From a virus, in IMG/VR virus record IMGVR_UViG_3300030060_001137, positions 1,213 to 26,426 of that record: a DNA stretch of 25,214 nucleotides; one strand, written 5' to 3'. Numbering within the stretch: the stretch's first letter is position 1; each line of letters opens with the position of its first letter. Position numbers and translations under genes: made by a program. The notes under the pieces were generated by a model. That model was given only the letters and a program-made list of their open reading frames with translations. It was not told where the DNA came from and did no database searches. Positions 21,355-25,214 of this stretch are shown one piece after another.

Positions 21355-21457
21355 TTGGTCATTCCCAATTTTAATCAGTGATGCTGACTCTCTTTCCACC
21401 GGAACTGCTAGACAAGTATTAAGCCATAATCTTACATGGGAAAAATTTTGTGACTAA
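21251..21457 (+). CDS. Predicted o-spanin lipoprotein (Rz1-like), overlapping the i-spanin
   Basis: The 68-residue product has a lipoprotein signal (KLKTKLTGFLMLMFLSGC) with lipobox LSGC at 21-24. The mature part contains FCSWSFPILISDADSLSTGTA and QVLSHNLTWEKFC, matching a small phage lysis protein pattern (CsW..PI..s..D.Lt..Ta..il.HN....C) that I remember from similar overlapping spanin genes. It starts inside the i-spanin in the +1 frame and runs 103 bases beyond its stop. There is no clear ribosome site before ATG 21251, so translation may be coupled. The TAA overlaps the small-terminase start. Confidence 0.75.
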   Translation: MQRKEIKLKTKLTGFLMLMFLSGCGSVGGEAAFCSWSFPILISDADSLSTGTARQVLSHNLTWEKFCD

Positions 21458-21881
21458 GGAATTAAACCTTAAGCAGGAAAAGTTTTGCCAAGCCTATGTG
21501 CTATACCGTAACGCTACAGAGTCAGCTAAGATTGCTGGATACTCTGATACATCAGCACACACACAAGGACATAGGCTAGTCCAGCGTCCTGATATACAAG
21601 AACGTATAGAGGAATTAGAAAAAGAAATTGAAACTAATATTGATGTAGTAGCGGAGATTGAAAATCAATATACCTATGCCAAAAATAATGGTCATACTAA
21701 TAGCGCAATTAAAGCGTTGGAAGTTTTATCTAAGGTCAGAACATCTAAGGATGAAGAAGTTCCTAAATCAATTGTTGAACTAGAGGATGAGATAGTTAAA
21801 AATTTAGAAATTCTTGGAGAAGAAAGATCATCTAAGATTTTTCTCAAATGTCAGTGGTTTCAAGAGGAACAACCAGAATGA
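21450..21881 (+). CDS. terS: Small terminase subunit
   Basis: The 143-residue product has the terminase small subunit opening: LNLKQEKFCQAYVLYRNATESAKIAGYSDTSA, then HRLVQRPDIQERIEELEKEI. This is the helix-turn-helix that recognises the packaging site and leads into a coiled-coil oligomerisation region. The start is GTG 21450, inside the end of the o-spanin gene; no ATG fits. The large terminase subunit is not within the window, and the next gene is an HNH nuclease. Packaging genes are therefore split between this rightward unit and another part of the genome. Confidence 0.88.
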   Translation: MTKELNLKQEKFCQAYVLYRNATESAKIAGYSDTSAHTQGHRLVQRPDIQERIEELEKEIETNIDVVAEIENQYTYAKNNGHTNSAIKALEVLSKVRTSKDEEVPKSIVELEDEIVKNLEILGEERSSKIFLKCQWFQEEQPE

Positions 21882-22270
21882 AATGTGCATACTGCGGCGA
21901 CATTGCCGATAGTTTAGATCATGTTCTACCCCATTCTTATACTAGAATATTTCCAAAACAAAATAGAACTTACAATAAAAAAGAAGTAGTCCCTTGCTGT
22001 ACAGAATGTAATAGCCTTTTAGGTAATAAGCCTTACTTTACTGTGGCAGAGCGTGCAGCTTACTTAGCTGGTAAGTATGAGAAGAGATATAAAAAACTAC
22101 TTTCTATGCCGGTGTGGGAAGAAGAAGACATAGAAGAATGTGGGTATAATATAAAACTTTTTATAGAAAATTCTGTCCAAGAAAAAAAAGCTATTGAATT
22201 AAGAATTGATAACTGCTGTCTCGTAAGAGATATTGCTCCAAGTATAGAAGATATTCAGAAAGAATCTTAG
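21878..22270 (+). CDS. HNH endonuclease
   Basis: The 130-residue product begins MKCAYCGDIADSLDHVLPHS, with C3-x2-C6, the catalytic D14-H15 and H19. It continues VVPCCTECNSLLGNK (37-51) with zinc-binding C41-x2-C44 and N45, a complete HNH/zinc arrangement. ATG 21878 overlaps the terS stop (ATGA), with GAGGAA upstream. HNH nucleases next to terminase genes are known to aid DNA cleavage during packaging in several phages, which fits here. It could alternatively be a homing enzyme. It is the last gene of the rightward unit. Confidence 0.85.
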   Translation: MKCAYCGDIADSLDHVLPHSYTRIFPKQNRTYNKKEVVPCCTECNSLLGNKPYFTVAERAAYLAGKYEKRYKKLLSMPVWEEEDIEECGYNIKLFIENSVQEKKAIELRIDNCCLVRDIAPSIEDIQKES

Positions 22271-22338
22271 GGAGGCATTGGCCTATAAGGTGACGTTTTT
22301 GAGTAAAAAAATATAACAATTAGATCAATCTTTTTTTT
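22271..22338. terminator. Convergent junction with weak terminator-like elements
   Basis: The rightward and leftward units end here, 54 bases apart. AGGC (22273-22276) and GCCT (22281-22284) make a 4-bp stem; TTTTT at 22296-22300 follows 11 bases later. AGATCAATCT (22322-22331) runs into a run of eight T at 22331-22338, already inside the leftward gene. On the minus strand the A-run at 22305-22311 would read as T7 just past that gene's stop. No strong stem is present, so termination efficiency cannot be judged. Confidence 0.3.
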
Positions 22339-22693
22339 CTGAATTGTAATACTCCTTATCAATGATTGGATGTCTACCGTTATGCATGTGTTGTAAAATT
22401 TTTACTTCCTCTTGCAGCTTACTAATGTGTGCCTTGACCATCCCCTTACGCTTATGCTCTGAAGCTAAATTGTCTGGACTTAAAATATCTGACAATACTT
22501 TTATCTGTTGTCTTAAAACTGCAACACTATTTTCTGCCTCATCTAATTCTCTATTCAACTCATCTACGTGACTCTTGATTTCTTCTTGAGTTGCTTTTAA
22601 AGTATTAACTTGTGCACGTACTAATGCCCACGCGCCAGACAAAGATGCAACTACAGCACCTACTTGAAATAAAAATTGTGCGTCCATTTGCAT
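22325..22693 (-). CDS. Membrane-anchored coiled-coil protein
   Basis: The 122-residue product has one N-terminal hydrophobic segment (about 7-26, FLFQVGAVVASLSGAWALVR) followed by 60 residues of heptad-like sequence (QVNTLKATQEEIKSHVDELN onward) and a polar tail ending in KKD. This suggests a protein anchored in the inner membrane with a cytoplasmic or periplasmic rod, comparable in layout to XhlA- or spanin-like phage proteins. ATG 22693 lies one base after the stop of the large protein; an alternative ATG is at 22687. The function is unknown. Confidence 0.65.
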   Translation of the reverse strand: MQMDAQFLFQVGAVVASLSGAWALVRAQVNTLKATQEEIKSHVDELNRELDEAENSVAVLRQQIKVLSDILSPDNLASEHKRKGMVKAHISKLQEEVKILQHMHNGRHPIIDKEYYNSEKKD

Positions 22694-22694
22694 T

Positions 22695-25214
22695 TTAATC
22701 TACTATTGTTGTTCTAATCTCTTCTAGTGTATCTTCTATACTATCTACCATATCTTTTTTAGTATCACGTACTAAAGGAATTTGTCTTAAAAGAGGAATT
22801 AAATTTCCTATCTCTCTTGCTAATGCTCTTGGCTTATCATTTAAAACATACCCTGCTCCAGCTTCTGCTATATTAGAGGCTTGACTTAGTGCAGGTCCAA
22901 GAATAACTTCAAAGAAATTAGACCCATACTTTTGAGAATTAAGAGCATCAAATATAACTGTTCCCATTCCAAATATATTACTTCTACGTAATGCTTCCAT
23001 CATTTGATCTTTACCATCTAACTTATCAAAAGGACTTTCGTTATCTCCATAACGTATTTCATCTTTAATTCCTTGTATAAACATAGAAGCAGCAACAATT
23101 AAACTGAGAGCAATAGTATATTTCATTATCTCTCCAGCAGGAATACGACCACCATCTTGACCTGTAACTTGTTTAGTTAATGGTACACCTATTTCTCTCC
23201 ACATTCTTCCACCTACTATATTACCAAAGGTAGCTAAGAATCCTTTGAGTTGTGCAACCATCGCAAAGTGTGGATCACTCATCCATAAGGGACGATTAAC
23301 AGCATTTGGTGCCATAATAAATTCATCTACAGTTTTGGACATAGCTTTACCAATAATAGGTGGGTCAGCTTGGTTAGGGTCTAATGCCCAGTCTTGAACT
23401 ACTTCTGAATTAGGATTAATTATTCCCTGTTCCATTAATCTGCGTTTAGAGTCTAGGTATTCTCTAGTTTTTTTCTTTCCTCCACGATCATATTTATTAA
23501 TTATTTTTAAATCATTTCTCATCTGCATACGAGCAGCTTGGAAAGCCATGTCTCTACTAATCTGGGTAACAGTTGTCAGCATAGTTGTTCTAAAGAAAGC
23601 ATTAGTAATTTTTCTTGCTACAGTAACTCCTGATATATCTCCAAATCTATCTGCAAGGACACCATCCAAACCTTGTAGTATACCAGCAAAAGCTTTTTCA
23701 GATTGGTTCAAAGGAATTTTAGGAAATACTTTTCTTAGTCCATTCTTTAGACCATTAAAGGCAGCTTTACTTGCTCCAAATAAAGCGTATTTAGGACTTA
23801 CACGTGACAAAATAATAATCGGTTCAGTTAAAGCAGTAAGACCTACTAAAGGTAGAGTAAGAATATACTGAGAAGTGAGTACCCATTTCTGAAGACCTTG
23901 CCATCCTTTATCATTCAAACGATTATATCGTTGTTGGGTAGCTTGATATACCTTTTTAATTTGATCTATCTCAGCTTGATTAATGCCTCCTGCGTCAGCA
24001 TCTCCCATTTTGCGTAGATCATTTAATTGTGTGTTTAAATTATCAGCAAGATTTTTACTATGTATTTTTCTGTTGCCATCTAAAATATACTTATAAAGTA
24101 TGCCTTGTAAATCAGTCTCTACTAATCCAGCTTCTCTTAATTTCTTACGTATATTAGGAGTAATAGTTCTTTTTTCTTGTTGGGATATTCGTGCAGATGT
24201 AGCACGCGGTTGTGTCTGTGTCTCAACATCTATTTCTATATCGCTTTCATTAAGAATACCATCATTACCCTCAATCCTATCAACAGTAGTCTGTGCTTCT
24301 ACATTGCTAAAGCCATTATCTTGTAGAATCTTAGCCATTTTTCTTCTATTCAATGGTCCAGTTTTATAAACTGTAGGAAGATAACCATCTACAAAATCTA
24401 TATCTACCCCTGCATCTTGAAGGCGTTTAAAAAATCCAGTAGACTTAGGTTTAGCAATAACCCTATTATTTAATTGTTTAAAAGGTTTACTGTCTACAAT
24501 ATTTTTTAGAATACTTCGTCTTTCTGTAGGTGCTTCTCTTACTCTATTCATATAATCTAAACGCATAGGTTCAATTGTAGATTCTATCTGATTATATTCT
24601 TCTCTCGTAATTCTGCCTTCATCCAATGCTTTTTGTACTTTACTAGATACTTTATCACTTTTAATAGCAGTAATTAAATCTTTAGAAGTAAGAGTTATTG
24701 GCTTTGCAGCTTTACCTGTATTAGAATCAATTTCTACCGTGCCTAAAAATTTCTTAATGCTATTAGCCGCATCCCGAATAGCTGGACTTGAAGGTGCTTT
24801 ACCTTCTACTATTACTTGATATACCTCATCACTTACTTTTTTAGGAATAGCACGTTGAATAAAAGGAAGTTTAATATTTCTTTTTAAAGTATCAAAAGTT
24901 TCTTGTAATACAGAAGCATCTTGTCCTGTAGACTGACTTACTAAATTGGGAAAAGCAAGAAGAGATTGTACTACTGCTGCACCCTTATCTGACCTTCGTC
25001 CTAAATTAGCTAACGGTGCTACAGCCGTTCTAAAAAGACCAGATATTATACGAGAAGTAGTCATGGGTTTATCAGGTGTTAGCTTACCTTCATACATACC
25101 TCTTTCAGCTATATCAGTCTCTTGATTAGTAATTCCTTTTTGTAATTCTACTAAACCCTGATCTAATTCTTCTGCTCTATTAGCCAAAGATTTTCTCATA
25201 GCATTGCTGGCAAA
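22695..25214 (-). CDS. Large internal virion-type protein, C-terminal part (5' end outside the window)
   Basis: At least 839 residues are open to the right edge; a Met occurs at 25199 but codons upstream of it are also open, so the real start is likely further right. The sequence is helical, polar and Lys/Arg-rich, with a hydrophobic stretch near YILTLPLVGLTALTEPIIIL and another near IALSLIVAASMFIQGIKDEI. A segment reading NRPLWMSDPHFAMVAQLKGFLATFGNIV resembles the C-terminal region of giant 'polyvalent' or ejected internal proteins of marine podoviruses, which deliver DNA across the envelope. I am confident it is a virion-type giant protein fragment but not of its exact role. It opens the leftward unit. 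Confidence 0.7.
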   Translation of the reverse strand, partial: FASNAMRKSLANRAEELDQGLVELQKGITNQETDIAERGMYEGKLTPDKPMTTSRIISGLFRTAVAPLANLGRRSDKGAAVVQSLLAFPNLVSQSTGQDASVLQETFDTLKRNIKLPFIQRAIPKKVSDEVYQVIVEGKAPSSPAIRDAANSIKKFLGTVEIDSNTGKAAKPITLTSKDLITAIKSDKVSSKVQKALDEGRITREEYNQIESTIEPMRLDYMNRVREAPTERRSILKNIVDSKPFKQLNNRVIAKPKSTGFFKRLQDAGVDIDFVDGYLPTVYKTGPLNRRKMAKILQDNGFSNVEAQTTVDRIEGNDGILNESDIEIDVETQTQPRATSARISQQEKRTITPNIRKKLREAGLVETDLQGILYKYILDGNRKIHSKNLADNLNTQLNDLRKMGDADAGGINQAEIDQIKKVYQATQQRYNRLNDKGWQGLQKWVLTSQYILTLPLVGLTALTEPIIILSRVSPKYALFGASKAAFNGLKNGLRKVFPKIPLNQSEKAFAGILQGLDGVLADRFGDISGVTVARKITNAFFRTTMLTTVTQISRDMAFQAARMQMRNDLKIINKYDRGGKKKTREYLDSKRRLMEQGIINPNSEVVQDWALDPNQADPPIIGKAMSKTVDEFIMAPNAVNRPLWMSDPHFAMVAQLKGFLATFGNIVGGRMWREIGVPLTKQVTGQDGGRIPAGEIMKYTIALSLIVAASMFIQGIKDEIRYGDNESPFDKLDGKDQMMEALRRSNIFGMGTVIFDALNSQKYGSNFFEVILGPALSQASNIAEAGAGYVLNDKPRALAREIGNLIPLLRQIPLVRDTKKDMVDSIEDTLEEIRTTIVD

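Noticed and set aside
1-25214. tRNA genes, insertion sequences, integrase and attachment sites
   Set aside because: No cloverleaf, transposase, integrase or long terminal repeats were noticed on either strand by reading; a tRNA scan was not possible.

Overview
The window looks like part of the genome of a tailed phage (Caudoviricetes), probably a marine podovirus of a Gram-negative host. Genes are packed with stop/start overlaps and almost no spacers. The DNA is AT-rich. It carries a T7-type replisome (gp4-like primase-helicase, family A polymerase with a T7-like motif B, endonuclease I, an SSB ending in an acidic aromatic tail), phage DNA-precursor genes (ThyX, class II ribonucleotide reductase), a small terminase, a spanin pair and a large virion-type protein. 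The o-spanin is a lipoprotein, so the host should have an outer membrane. The gene set recalls the marine HMO-2011-type podoviruses, but that placement is inference. No T7-like RNA polymerase is visible here, and the promoter candidates look like host sigma-70 sites.

Layout: (1) 1-5.5 kb, rightward: a dense run of small, mostly unrecognised early-type proteins, including a gp88-like Cys-rich protein, a DUF932 protein, a two-helix membrane protein and a small lipoprotein; a strong RNA hairpin lies at 4681-4720. (2) 5.5-7.1 kb: thyX, small ORFs and a cupin resembling the isomerase domain of type II phosphomannose isomerase. (3) 7.1-15.0 kb: primase-helicase, DNA polymerase, PD-(D/E)XK protein, SSB, GDP-mannose 4,6-dehydratase, a winged-helix protein, a Cas4/RecB-like nuclease, endonuclease I and two small conserved-type genes. 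(4) 15.0-17.3 kb: class II ribonucleotide reductase and a 2-oxoglutarate/Fe(II) oxygenase. (5) 17.3-20.9 kb: a separately promoted Hsp20 gene whose ribosome site can fold into a ROSE-like thermometer, a GT8-like glycosyltransferase, and a 762-residue protein combining glycosyltransferase-like, methyltransferase and DUF115/MptE-like domains. (6) 20.9-22.3 kb: a holin candidate, an overlapping i-spanin/o-spanin pair, the small terminase and an HNH nuclease. (7) 22.3 kb to the end, leftward: a membrane-anchored coiled-coil protein and the C-terminal part of a large internal-virion-type protein. The two transcription directions converge near 22.3 kb.

Together: DNA precursors are made by the reductase and ThyX, replication and recombination use the T7-like set, and lysis and packaging genes close the rightward unit. 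The sugar genes (mannose-6-phosphate isomerase-like cupin, Gmd, GT8-like enzyme, three-domain fusion) suggest the phage makes or diverts GDP-mannose-derived sugars to decorate virion or host-surface components. The most unusual items are the three-domain fusion, the Hsp20 thermometer candidate, the 17-bp wobble-containing hairpin, and two out-of-frame gene overlaps (spanins; endonuclease I with its downstream gene).
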